DNA from: an uncultured Lachnospiraceae bacterium
Lineage (GTDB): Bacteria > Bacillota > Clostridia > Lachnospirales > Lachnospiraceae
Direction of reading: 5' to 3'
DNA length: 64,000 nucleotides
Assembly: GCA_947631685.1 (NCBI GenBank)
Contig: CANRMI010000001.1
Span: 248,001-312,000, forward strand
How positions within the stretch are numbered: position 1 is the first letter of the stretch; each line of letters starts with the position of its first letter. This document shows positions 17,700-25,987 of the stretch, piece by piece. A program made the position numbers and the translations under genes. The notes under the pieces were generated by a model. That model searched no databases. It was not told the origin of the DNA and saw nothing but the letters and a program-made list of their open reading frames with translations.

Positions 17700-19586
17700 A
17701 TGCAGCTTAATAAAAAATATATTGATTTAATTAGGAAGTATAAAGTTTTTGAGATAATAGTATTTGGATTTTTTGTTTTTATGATGCTTTTTCATATTAC
17801 ACATTCTGCATTATGGGGAGATGAGTGGGTTGAGTATAACTTTTCACAGGCATCAATATTGAGCGGAGAGATGTATAGTAAGGTAATTACCACTTTTCAA
17901 CCTCCATTATATAATTTTTTAATGCATTTTTGGCTTCTGATTAGTAATTCCGTACTATGGTTCAGGTGCTTTAATGTTTTTCTGGGAGGATTAGCGGGAG
18001 TATTATTATTTCAAATATTGAAGAAATTTTATGATAAAAAAACTGCCGGATTGACAATGTGCGTATTAGCAGTATCTTATCAATGGATATATTGCATCCA
18101 AGAATGTTCAGAATATGCATTGATGCTTTGTATGTTGTTTGGGGCAATTTACTTTTATGTTTTAACTCTGGAAGAGTTTAAGTATAGTAGACTGTTGTTA
18201 TTTGTGTTGTGCACAATATTGGCAATTTACAGTCAGTATGGTGCCGTATTTGTTGCACTGCCGTTATTATTCTTGTTTTATATAGGAAAAGTTTTTGGGA
18301 AATCCGCTAAAAGAAAAGAAAAAATTGCTATTACGGTTACATATGCGGTGTCGTTTTTCTTATTTGCATTGCCATTGTATTTTTTCTTTTTAAAAAAACA
18401 AATGCTGAATAATCAGATAGCTGATAATAAAGTAATGTTTACTTGGGAATCGCTGATGGATTTGCCATTTATTCTTGGCAAAATCATAGGATATTTTTTT
18501 AATCTTAATTCGGGAGATATCTGGCCGATAGTATTTGGCGTTATAAGTGTGATTGTGATGGCAGTATCAGTTATGGTGGTTGCCAAAGGATGTCTTGATT
18601 GGAAAAAGAAAAGTCTGATTATTTGCTTATGGATAGGATATATATTGCATTATATTCTTGTTCAGTTTCATATATATGCAATGACTCATCCTGGCCAAAG
18701 CGCTGGCTTTTTTGTAAGGTATAGCTATTTTTATATTCCTATACTGAGTGTTGTGTTACCGATTCTCATAAAGGAATATAAATCTATTGCCAATACAGTA
18801 GTGGGACAGCTGGGCGTAGGATGGTATGCAGCTATTCTTTTAAGCAGTATGATCGTTATAAGCTCTTTTTTATCAACTTTAAAAAATTGGAACAAAGCGT
18901 TAGACAATTATTATGCCAAGATATGGATTGAAAATCATGGATGGGAGGATGCAACATATTTGTATGGGATAGCCTCATATGGATTTAATTATTATGTTTC
19001 TCACGACAAAGAGTATAAAGAAGGATTTTTAGATAAAGCACAGACCACCGTCGATAATACTAATCTGCCATTGAAATTTTGGGCTTGGCGAACAAATTGG
19101 GGAGGTGATGGGTGGCAGGAAACCATTGATCGCGCGGCAGCGCTTGGATATTCTGTTACAGTTTATGATAATTCATATTATGCTGGCCAATTGGCGTATT
19201 GCAGTTATGACAAACCCATAGATGAACTTACTATGGATGAAATAATGTTGAAGATAGATAGTGCCACGCTGGATGAAAATGGATTGTTGCATGTCAACTT
19301 ACTCTTTAGGAATGAGGACAATTGTACAATAGAATACAATAAGAATGATTATAGGTTATCATATCATTTGTATGACAGCAATGGGAATGTGCTTGTATGG
19401 GATAATGAAAGAATCTATATCAAAAAGTGGGTTGATTATAATACTTGTGAGATTAAGATTAATATAACAGAAATGAAAGATAGGGATTTTATCATTACAT
19501 TTGATATGTTAGGAGAAAAATGGTTATCAGAAGAAGGTGGAGTATGTCCATCGCTTCGTTTTATAGAAGGAAACATATCATATTAG
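17700..19586 (+). CDS. GT-C membrane glycosyltransferase (GT39/PMT-like)
   Basis: About 628 residues. The first membrane helix is followed by ALWGDEWVEY, with the acidic pair expected in the first outer loop of GT-C enzymes; some ten more hydrophobic segments reach to about residue 410. The last 200 residues are soluble and probably form an outside domain (YLYGIASYGFNYYVSHDKEY and beyond). The ATG at 17700 follows GAGGTGA (17,684-17,690), which includes the stop of the upstream polyprenyl-phosphate GT2 gene, so the two are translationally coupled and likely form a donor-maker/user pair. Confidence 0.72.
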   Translation: MQLNKKYIDLIRKYKVFEIIVFGFFVFMMLFHITHSALWGDEWVEYNFSQASILSGEMYSKVITTFQPPLYNFLMHFWLLISNSVLWFRCFNVFLGGLAGVLLFQILKKFYDKKTAGLTMCVLAVSYQWIYCIQECSEYALMLCMLFGAIYFYVLTLEEFKYSRLLLFVLCTILAIYSQYGAVFVALPLLFLFYIGKVFGKSAKRKEKIAITVTYAVSFFLFALPLYFFFLKKQMLNNQIADNKVMFTWESLMDLPFILGKIIGYFFNLNSGDIWPIVFGVISVIVMAVSVMVVAKGCLDWKKKSLIICLWIGYILHYILVQFHIYAMTHPGQSAGFFVRYSYFYIPILSVVLPILIKEYKSIANTVVGQLGVGWYAAILLSSMIVISSFLSTLKNWNKALDNYYAKIWIENHGWEDATYLYGIASYGFNYYVSHDKEYKEGFLDKAQTTVDNTNLPLKFWAWRTNWGGDGWQETIDRAAALGYSVTVYDNSYYAGQLAYCSYDKPIDELTMDEIMLKIDSATLDENGLLHVNLLFRNEDNCTIEYNKNDYRLSYHLYDSNGNVLVWDNERIYIKKWVDYNTCEIKINITEMKDRDFIITFDMLGEKWLSEEGGVCPSLRFIEGNISY

Positions 19587-19598
19587 GGTGGATTATAT

Positions 19599-20627
19599 AT
19601 GGATGACAGGTTAAAAAATATCAAGTTAATTATTTGGGATATGGATGAAACATTTTGGAAAGGAATTCTTAGTGAAGGTACCATTATAAAAATTCCACAG
19701 AATCTGAATTTGGTTCATAGGGCAACTGATTTTGGAATCATAAATTCAATTTGTTCAAAAAACAATTTTGATGAGGTTAAAAAAGAACTTGAAAAAATGC
19801 AGATTTGGGACTTCTTTGTATTTCCTTCGATTGAATGGACTGCAAAAGGTGAGAGAGTAAAACAACAAATTGAACGTATGAAACTTAGAACCGAAAATGT
19901 CTTGTTTATAGATGATAGTGAATTTAATTTGCGTGAAGTGGCATATGCTTGTCCTGGAATTATAACAATGTCGGCCAGCAATATTAATGAACTATACGAG
20001 TATTTTAAAAATGCTGTTGATTTTAAAGTAGATGCAGATCATAAAAGGCTAAAACAGTATAAAATTTTGGAGAAAAAAGAAAGAGCAGCTATTGCGGCTT
20101 CATCTAACCACGAATTTCTGATAGATTCAAAGATTCGTGTTTATATAGACTATCATTGTAAAGATTTAAATCGCGTAACAGAATTAATATTGCGTACTAA
20201 TCAGTTAAATTATACAAAGCGTAGAGTAGATGAAAAAGAACTTTATCAGGTAATTCATAATATAAATAATTGTTCAGGTGTAGTTTATGCAAAGGACAGG
20301 TTTGGAGAATATGGAAGTGTTGGATTTTTTAGTTTAGAAAAAAGTTCTCACAAGTTAATACATTTTTTGTTTTCTTGCAGAACGTTGGGGATGGGTATAG
20401 AGCAATGGGTATATGAAAAACTAGATTTTCCTGATTTAGAGATTATGGGAAGTGTAGCTTCTGAATTAAAAAAAGAGTACAAAGTGGATTGGATTGAAGA
20501 AATTAATGAAAAGGAGTTTTTTGGAGATGATGAGGTTAAGCAAAAACTGACTCGGAATAAAATTTTATTTAAGGGACCCTGTGATTTGTTAGCAGTTATA
20601 CCTTTGATAGGGGGGGGTATTAATTGA
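19599..20627 (+). CDS. FkbH-like HAD/GNAT protein ending in a G8 tract
   Basis: 342 residues. IIWDMDETFWKGIL is the HAD-IIIC/FkbH nucleophile motif and FIDDSEFNLREV the third motif; the C-terminal part (LRTNQLNYTKRRV, FGEYGSVGFF, SCRTLGMGIE) is the GNAT-like region of FkbH proteins. FkbH enzymes make glyceryl-type thioesters or handle acyl groups in antibiotic and glycan pathways. The stop at 20,625-20,627 lies just after eight G (20,610-20,617). With seven G the frame continues without a stop into the next gene, giving one protein of 613 residues. Confidence 0.78.
   Translation: MDDRLKNIKLIIWDMDETFWKGILSEGTIIKIPQNLNLVHRATDFGIINSICSKNNFDEVKKELEKMQIWDFFVFPSIEWTAKGERVKQQIERMKLRTENVLFIDDSEFNLREVAYACPGIITMSASNINELYEYFKNAVDFKVDADHKRLKQYKILEKKERAAIAASSNHEFLIDSKIRVYIDYHCKDLNRVTELILRTNQLNYTKRRVDEKELYQVIHNINNCSGVVYAKDRFGEYGSVGFFSLEKSSHKLIHFLFSCRTLGMGIEQWVYEKLDFPDLEIMGSVASELKKEYKVDWIEEINEKEFFGDDEVKQKLTRNKILFKGPCDLLAVIPLIGGGIN
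20610..20617 (+). repeat. G8 homopolymer at FkbH/SGNH-like gene junction
   Basis: Eight consecutive G three codons before the stop of the FkbH-like gene. Removal of one G puts 19,599 and 20,644 in the same frame with no stop in between; addition of one G gives an early TAA. Confidence 0.7.
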
Positions 20628-20643
20628 TACAGAAGTTAATTTT

Positions 20644-21441
20644 ATGAATAACAGGCATTTTCAAACGTATAGTTTTAATCATTCTGTTCACATTAGAGAG
20701 GCAGAAGAATTTTCTCAAGATAAAATCAAGCAAATTGTTCGAACAGTTCCTTTTATGGACGAGATGGATTTTAAGACCAATATGTTTTCAGAGGAATATG
20801 CTATTGTTTTTTATAGCTTGCTTCCTGATTTGCATGAAGGAGTATATAAAAATAAAGCGGAAGGATACAGAATTTGCTTTAATAGTGGAAATTATTCGTT
20901 GACTGACAAGAAAAAATGGCATGATTACATAAGTGGAAATTATGAGAACACATTTCATTTTACAAAAGAGATATTGGAAGACTTTTCAAGTGCATTTGAG
21001 TTTGAGGGGTTTTTGACATGTGAAGAGATTGTGGCCAATATTTTATGGATAAGAGCTAGAATGCCAATAAATACCCTATTGGTATTATTAACAGGAAGTG
21101 AAATTGAAAGCGAAATAAATACGGAGGAATTTTTCAATCATGCACCAAGGCATAAAGAATTAAATGAGTTAATGAAGAAAAAACTTACAGGGATAGAGGG
21201 AATTAGGATAATAAATCCTACAAAATATATTTATTCGCAAGAATGCTTTAACGGATGTACCAATCATTACAGTAAGCAGGTTTATTATTGTATTGCACAA
21301 GAAATATCGGCACTTATTAATGAATATAGTTCTTGTAAGAGTAAGAAAGCAAAAGTATTTAAGAAGGGGACGCTAGAGTATTATATTCATGAGGCAAATC
21401 GAAAAGTGAAGATATATTTAAAAAATATATTTAATAAATAA
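20644..21441 (+). CDS. SGNH-like partner of the FkbH-like protein
   Basis: 265 residues, not clearly recognised overall. NTLLVLLTGSEIE mid-protein and TNHYSKQVYYCIAQEI near residue 205 look like the central strand and the His-containing C-terminal block of SGNH hydrolases that often neighbour FkbH genes. No block I GDS motif is obvious. There is no good ribosome site before the ATG (only a weak AGAAG), in contrast to most genes here; translation may depend on the upstream gene or on fusion through the G8 tract. Tail is Lys-rich. Confidence 0.5.
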   Translation: MNNRHFQTYSFNHSVHIREAEEFSQDKIKQIVRTVPFMDEMDFKTNMFSEEYAIVFYSLLPDLHEGVYKNKAEGYRICFNSGNYSLTDKKKWHDYISGNYENTFHFTKEILEDFSSAFEFEGFLTCEEIVANILWIRARMPINTLLVLLTGSEIESEINTEEFFNHAPRHKELNELMKKKLTGIEGIRIINPTKYIYSQECFNGCTNHYSKQVYYCIAQEISALINEYSSCKSKKAKVFKKGTLEYYIHEANRKVKIYLKNIFNK

Positions 21442-21455
21442 AGGAAAGAGAATGC

Positions 21456-23375
21456 ATGAATATTGAGAAAATCAAGAAGTATATTATAGGAGCTGAGGTT
21501 ATTTCATTTGATATGTATGATACTTTGATTCACAGAACTGTAAAGCAACCGGAAAGGGTATTTGACTTGATAGAAAAAATGTGCATAGAATTGTGGAATA
21601 TTGAAACGTCATTTGCAAAAAAACGAAAAGTGGCTGAGCAAGTTGCTAGAAGAAAAGCAGCAAAAGAGGGAAAAGAGGATGTTACGCTAAAGGATATTTA
21701 TGAAGAGTTACCCTATGATATTGCAATGAAAAAAAGAATTATGGCTATGGAAAATCAGATAGAAATAGATGTATGTTGCAAAGATTTTGAATGCATATCG
21801 TTATTACATTTTTGCGCCGCTTATAGTAAAAAAATTATTATAACAACAGATATATATTTACCACGTGATACAATTTATAAAATATTAAAGAATGCCGGGG
21901 TACTAGATCTGTGTTCAAAAGTGTATATTTCATCAGAAATTGGAATGACAAAAGGAAGCGGAAACCTATATCGATATATAACAGCAGATTTAAATGTTAC
22001 AGGTAAACAAATAGTACATTTAGGAGATAATTATGAGTCTGATTATACAATGGCTTTACAGAATGGATTACAGGCAGTCTGGATTAGAGATCAATGTACA
22101 AAATCAATATATTTTAGTGATTCAAAAAAGATTGAAGAAGAGCATTTAAGATATTTTATTCTAAGAAATGGTGAAAAGGACGAAAATGCAACAGAATATA
22201 ATTTGGGATTTGGGTTGATTGGACCTTTATGTTACAGCTTTTGCAGATGGTTGCATAATGAGTGTTTGAAACATCAGTTTGACTGTTTAGCTTTTGTGGC
22301 AAGAGAGGGATGGCTTTTGAAACATATTTATTTAAGCCTATACCCAGAGGATAAAGATAAATGCAGATATTTTAAACTTAATAAAAATACTTTGAGGTTG
22401 CCTCTATTATATGTAGACGGCAGTATTAATAGTTTTAAAAAACTGATTCCGGACAGAAACAGTTATACAATGAAACAAATATTTCATTATATATTAGTGG
22501 ATCCTGATAGTAGTCAAATAAGGGAATTATTAAAGAAATATGGCTATATAATAGAAAGTAACATTCTTAGAACGGAACTTGAAAGCAAAAATTTTTGTGA
22601 ATTTTATACAGATTTGTACAATATACAAAAACCAATAATTGAAGAGCAATACATGCTTCTCAAAGAATATATGTCTGAATATGTTGGGAAAATTGCATTG
22701 ATAAATAATAGTATAGAAGCAAATGTACAAAGTTATTTGGAAAGCTTAGAAAAGAAAGATTTGTGTTCGAAACGTAGCTTTTGGGGTATTCATTTTATTA
22801 TTACCCCAAAGGGGATGAAAAAGATACAAAACAGGTGTTCCGTATATTTTGATGAAAGTCTTTCTCAGTTTTCTAAACGAGTATTTTATAGAAATTGTGT
22901 AGTAATAGAGCATTTACTTTTTGAAAATAATGGAACTGCACTATTTTTAAGAAAGAATCAAGAGAAAGGAGTTGAAGTAATATGTGATACATTTATTGAG
23001 GAAAAACCAAATGTAATATTGTTGGATAAAATACGCAAAGGAGCTTTTGATTTTATTACGGACTATTCAAAGCATATACCATTAGTTCCATTGCCAGGGT
23101 ATATTTTACATGCCTTAGAAAAATTCATACTAAAACCTCGTTATTTTGATGCTGTTCGAATTGCTGCTATAGTAGACCGAGAATATACCGGAACGTATTC
23201 CTTGGCTACAAAAATATCAAATAAAAATATTATGTGTATATATAAAACTTTCATAAATAATGACATAACGAAATGGAAAAGCGGTTTTTTAAAAATTAAT
23301 TTCAATAATGGGTTGATTATACAATTATATATTATATATCTAAGGATAGAAATGATAAAAAGGAAACTGGTGTAA
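21456..23375 (+). CDS. Large HAD-domain protein of polysaccharide cluster
   Basis: 639 residues. Residues 1-210 form a HAD domain: VISFDMYDTLIHRTV (motif I), IIITTDIYLP (motif II), MTKGSGNLY (Lys motif) and IVHLGDNYESDYTMA (motif IV). The remaining 430 residues have no family I recognise; they include CLAFVAREGWLLKHIY, seen in other capsule-cluster HAD proteins of this size. AAGGAAAG precedes the ATG. A phosphatase or phosphotransferase acting on a glycan substituent is plausible, given the FkbH-like HAD protein two genes upstream. Confidence 0.62.
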   Translation: MNIEKIKKYIIGAEVISFDMYDTLIHRTVKQPERVFDLIEKMCIELWNIETSFAKKRKVAEQVARRKAAKEGKEDVTLKDIYEELPYDIAMKKRIMAMENQIEIDVCCKDFECISLLHFCAAYSKKIIITTDIYLPRDTIYKILKNAGVLDLCSKVYISSEIGMTKGSGNLYRYITADLNVTGKQIVHLGDNYESDYTMALQNGLQAVWIRDQCTKSIYFSDSKKIEEEHLRYFILRNGEKDENATEYNLGFGLIGPLCYSFCRWLHNECLKHQFDCLAFVAREGWLLKHIYLSLYPEDKDKCRYFKLNKNTLRLPLLYVDGSINSFKKLIPDRNSYTMKQIFHYILVDPDSSQIRELLKKYGYIIESNILRTELESKNFCEFYTDLYNIQKPIIEEQYMLLKEYMSEYVGKIALINNSIEANVQSYLESLEKKDLCSKRSFWGIHFIITPKGMKKIQNRCSVYFDESLSQFSKRVFYRNCVVIEHLLFENNGTALFLRKNQEKGVEVICDTFIEEKPNVILLDKIRKGAFDFITDYSKHIPLVPLPGYILHALEKFILKPRYFDAVRIAAIVDREYTGTYSLATKISNKNIMCIYKTFINNDITKWKSGFLKINFNNGLIIQLYIIYLRIEMIKRKLV

Positions 23376-23378
23376 TTA

Positions 23379-24455
23379 ATGTTGCAAAGTAGTAAGAAGA
23401 GGGATAGTAATTTAGAAATATTACGAATTTTAGGCATGTTTTTAATCATTTTATATCATAGTGTGCGTCATGCAGACTATGGGAAAATGCTTGCAGAACC
23501 ATTTGGATTAAATTCACTGATTAATGTTATACTGACAAGTTGGGGACAGGTAGGAAATATCTTATTTGTATTTATTAGTTCTTGGTTCCTTATAGAACAA
23601 GAGGGGATTTGCTTTAAAAAAGTTATGAGTATTTTTTTGCAAGCTTGGTCTTATAGTGTATTGATACTTGTTTTTGTTACACTAGGCAGATTAAGACCAG
23701 TAGGTCTTAAGGAGATGGTAAAAGCGCTTATAACACCATTTTATGGAGGATATTGGTTTATAACAACTTATTTAGTGTTTTATATGTTGGTGCCCGTATT
23801 GCGATATCTTACCCAAAAGGTTACAGTGGATACTTTGAAAAGAATATGTCTGCTTTTAACTATATTGATACCGATTTATAATGTCTTTTTTGAAAATCCA
23901 GGGGCTGCTCTAGCTGATTTTTGTTATACATTTTTTTTGGCAGCCTATTTGAAAAAGGAAGAAAATAATTGGTTTGAACAACATAGTTGCGGGGGGGGTA
24001 TTGCAGGAATATTACTAGTAGTAGCCTGTATAATATTTGGCCAAAGGTTAAATCCTGGAAATTTGGGATTGTCTATTACAAAGCATCTTGTGGATTATAG
24101 GGGACCAGCAATATATTTTATATCAATTTGTTTGTTTTACTGTTTTAATAAAATAAAAATAGGATTTCATTCGGTTATTAATAAAATAGCCAAAACTACA
24201 TTGGGTGTATATTTGATTCATGATAATGAGTTACTAAGGGAGATATTGTGGAATCAGTTATTTGATATAATAACGTGGTTTGAAAAATCAAATTGGTATG
24301 CTTTTTATCTGCTTTGCATAGCCAGTATGATTTTTTTAATCTGTATGATTATAGAGTTAATAAGGAGTTTCATAATAAGTAGATGCTTAATCATAGAAAA
24401 CAATAAGGTACAAAAAATATGCCAAAAAGTAGATCAATGGTACATGGTAAAATAA
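23379..24455 (+). CDS. Acyltransferase family 3 membrane protein with G8 tract
   Basis: 358 residues and about ten hydrophobic segments. DSNLEILRILGMFLIILYHSVRH is the opening of the acyltransferase-3 family, with the catalytic His in the first helix; these proteins O-acetylate or O-succinylate polysaccharide sugars. A GYWFITTYLVFYMLVPVL segment and a late LGVYLIHDNELLR also fit. Eight G at 23,991-23,998 (Cys-Gly-Gly-Gly) lie mid-gene, so a slip would remove the last third. Last gene of the polysaccharide cluster. Confidence 0.85.
   Translation: MLQSSKKRDSNLEILRILGMFLIILYHSVRHADYGKMLAEPFGLNSLINVILTSWGQVGNILFVFISSWFLIEQEGICFKKVMSIFLQAWSYSVLILVFVTLGRLRPVGLKEMVKALITPFYGGYWFITTYLVFYMLVPVLRYLTQKVTVDTLKRICLLLTILIPIYNVFFENPGAALADFCYTFFLAAYLKKEENNWFEQHSCGGGIAGILLVVACIIFGQRLNPGNLGLSITKHLVDYRGPAIYFISICLFYCFNKIKIGFHSVINKIAKTTLGVYLIHDNELLREILWNQLFDIITWFEKSNWYAFYLLCIASMIFLICMIIELIRSFIISRCLIIENNKVQKICQKVDQWYMVK
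23991..23998 (+). repeat. G8 homopolymer in acyltransferase gene
   Basis: Eight consecutive G followed by TATT at about codon 205 of 358; candidate on/off switch for glycan acylation. Confidence 0.65.
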
Positions 24456-24863
24456 TTATAAAAGCTAAACAAATAATTAGTGTTTTGCCCGCTATTAGAA
24501 ATCTATGTCTAAGATATACAGCATGTAGACATACTGCATCTTACTACGAGGATAGATTGAATCACGCAGTCTTCAAAGGGTAAATATTGCGTATTTAGAT
24601 ATAGTTGAGGAGAATGAATCGTAACATTGCACTTTGACAATTTTATATCCTACATGGATTGGGAAGAAAATTCTACTTGCATTTTTCTCCTGCTCATGTT
24701 ACAGTAAACACATGAAATGAATTCCCGTACAGTAACAATCGTTATTCGGATGTGCGGAGCGCTGAGTATATCAGTGTCTGGCTTTTCGCCAAGATTTCAA
24801 ATGTAAAGATTAACATGGCCGGCGGAAAGCGCTTACCAGCACGCCGGAGAGGGAGGAAACACA
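24456..24863 (+). other. Non-coding gap, AT-rich then duplicated leader
   Basis: Between the acyltransferase and the first coiled-coil gene. Positions 24,456-24,659 are unique and AT-rich with no gene seen; I see no clear terminator after the polysaccharide cluster. From 24,660 the sequence is the 204-bp promoter and leader that recurs at 28,953-29,156 with only two base changes noticed. The leader has a CCGGCG...CGCCGG stem just before the ribosome site. Confidence 0.6.
24677..24705 (+). promoter_or_regulatory. Candidate promoter of left coiled-coil gene
   Basis: TTGCAT (24,677-24,682), 17-bp spacer, TACAGT (24,700-24,705). The same elements occur in the right repeat. The leader would be about 150 nt. 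Confidence 0.5.
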
Positions 24864-25343
24864 ATGGTAGACAAAGAAATGCTTTCGGCAATATCAGACC
24901 TGCTGGAAGAGAAACTGGATGCGAAATTTGATCAGAAGCTGCAGCCGTTGTATGACCGGATGGATTCCGTGGAAGAGAAGATCGGCACCATGGAAGAGAA
25001 GATCGACTCCATAGAAGGAGAGATCGGCACCATAAAAGTGCAGATCAGCACCATGGAAGAGAAGATTGGAACCATAGAAGGAGAGGTCGGCACCATAAAG
25101 GGTGAGCTTAACACGGTCAATCAGCGTCTCGATACCTTGGAGCAGGGTGTGCGCCATATCAGCGTGGTACAGTTGGAGAACAATGTAATACCTCGTCTTT
25201 CGACTATGGAATCATGTTATCTGGATACTTATCAAAGATACCAAAAGAGTACGGAGAAAATAGACGGTATGGGCGAGGATATTGAAGTTTTAAAGCACAC
25301 GGTTTTAAATCACAGCAGTAAGCTGGCACAGTTATCTGTGTAA
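24864..25343 (+). CDS. Heptad-repeat coiled-coil protein (7 units)
   Basis: 159 residues. MVDKEMLSAISDLLEEKL opens the protein, residues 36-84 are seven near-perfect heptads of the type xEEKIGT/IEGEVGT with Ile/Met/Val at a and d positions, and the rest (RLDTLEQGVRHISVVQLEN to the end) is a further helix of a kind seen in small proteins of clostridia. It must form a long coiled coil; no membrane segment or enzyme motif. GGGAGG precedes the ATG by a proper distance. Nearly identical in both ends to the 213-residue protein at 29,157. Function unknown. Confidence 0.8.
   Translation: MVDKEMLSAISDLLEEKLDAKFDQKLQPLYDRMDSVEEKIGTMEEKIDSIEGEIGTIKVQISTMEEKIGTIEGEVGTIKGELNTVNQRLDTLEQGVRHISVVQLENNVIPRLSTMESCYLDTYQRYQKSTEKIDGMGEDIEVLKHTVLNHSSKLAQLSV
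24969..25115 (+). repeat. 21-bp tandem repeat array, 7 units
   Basis: Seven tandem 21-bp units encoding the heptads of the left coiled-coil gene. In-frame unit gain or loss would change coil length by one heptad. Confidence 0.85.
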
Positions 25344-25465
25344 CTGTATAAACAGAAAGCCGATAAAATGAAAGTGTTCCCAATGTAGGATATTTCATAC
25401 TTGACAGGGATCTTTTGATAAAAGACCTTTTGTATAAGTAAGGAATGAAGAGTGGACACTGGAAT

Positions 25466-25536
25466 AAAAAATCCTGATATCAAGTATGAAAAGTGTACAG
25501 AGTTTTGTACATAGAAATCTTGGTATCAGGATTTTT
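25466..25536 (+). repeat. Long inverted repeat (possible terminator or small element)
   Basis: AAAAATCCTGATATCAAG (25,467-25,484) pairs with CTTGGTATCAGGATTTTT (25,519-25,536) with a single G-U pair; inner TGTACA copies can extend the stem. It lies 100 bp after the left direct repeat and directly before the pRiA4b ORF-3-like gene. The run of T after the stem would let it end transcription from the left. Confidence 0.65.
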
Positions 25537-25583
25537 GTTGTTGAAATATGAGAAATACCAAGGCTGAAAGATGGGGAGGGTAC

Positions 25584-25964
25584 ATGGGGGAAAACAGATA
25601 TACGCTAAGGGTATATCCCGCCGGAGGCGGCAGGGAGATCTATCGGATCATGGAAGTGTCTGGAAATTGTTCTCTGGATTCGCTGTGCAGGGCAATCTTT
25701 AGAACCTTTGATTTTGGGGATAGACATGATTACGGAATCCGAATGGATGAAAAATATGGGACATCATTTCCTTATCGGTCGGATGCAAAGAGTGGGAAAT
25801 GCCCAGACAGGATATTGATCGATACACTCTTGCTGAAGAACAGGCAGAGGTTTTTTCTTCATTATGATCTGAAAGACGATTGGATATTTACGGTCGTAGT
25901 TCAGAGCATAGCAGGAAATTCAGAACAGATCGCGCCGGTTGTGATAAGGGAAAAAGGTCCATAA
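25584..25964 (+). CDS. pRiA4b ORF-3-like protein
   Basis: About 126 residues. YTLRVYPAGGGREIYRIMEV, LCRAIFRTFDFGDRHDYG and FLHYDLKDDWIFTVVVQSI follow the pattern of the plasmid pRiA4b ORF-3 family (PF07929 type), found on plasmids and IS1096-like elements as well as chromosomes, function unclear. GGAGG (25,575-25,579) is close before the ATG at 25,584, which also fits where family homology begins; an in-frame ATG at 25,548 inside the region following the inverted repeat has no ribosome site. It opens the cassette between the direct repeats and stands 23 bp ahead of the kinase gene. Confidence 0.6.
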   Translation: MGENRYTLRVYPAGGGREIYRIMEVSGNCSLDSLCRAIFRTFDFGDRHDYGIRMDEKYGTSFPYRSDAKSGKCPDRILIDTLLLKNRQRFFLHYDLKDDWIFTVVVQSIAGNSEQIAPVVIREKGP

Positions 25965-25987
25965 CTATAAAAAGGGAGAGACGAAAG

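Larger units (their letters stand above)
24660..25365 (+). repeat. Long direct repeat, left copy
   Basis: About 706 bp comprising promoter, leader, coiled-coil gene and roughly 20 bp after its stop. The same unit recurs at 28,953-29,822. The leader and the last part of the coding region are almost identical; the copies differ mainly by a 12-codon insertion and six extra heptads in the right copy. The two copies bracket the heptose gene module. Confidence 0.9.

Noticed and set aside
25584..25964. Cassette considered as an insertion sequence because of the pRiA4b ORF-3-like gene
   Set aside because: No transposase, terminal inverted repeats of the whole unit or target duplication are visible; the flanks are direct repeats with genes.
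25880..25987. Earlier start for the GHMP kinase
   Set aside because: It overlaps the upstream gene, has no homology in the extra 36 residues, and the ATG at 25,988 has a good ribosome site and the family N terminus.
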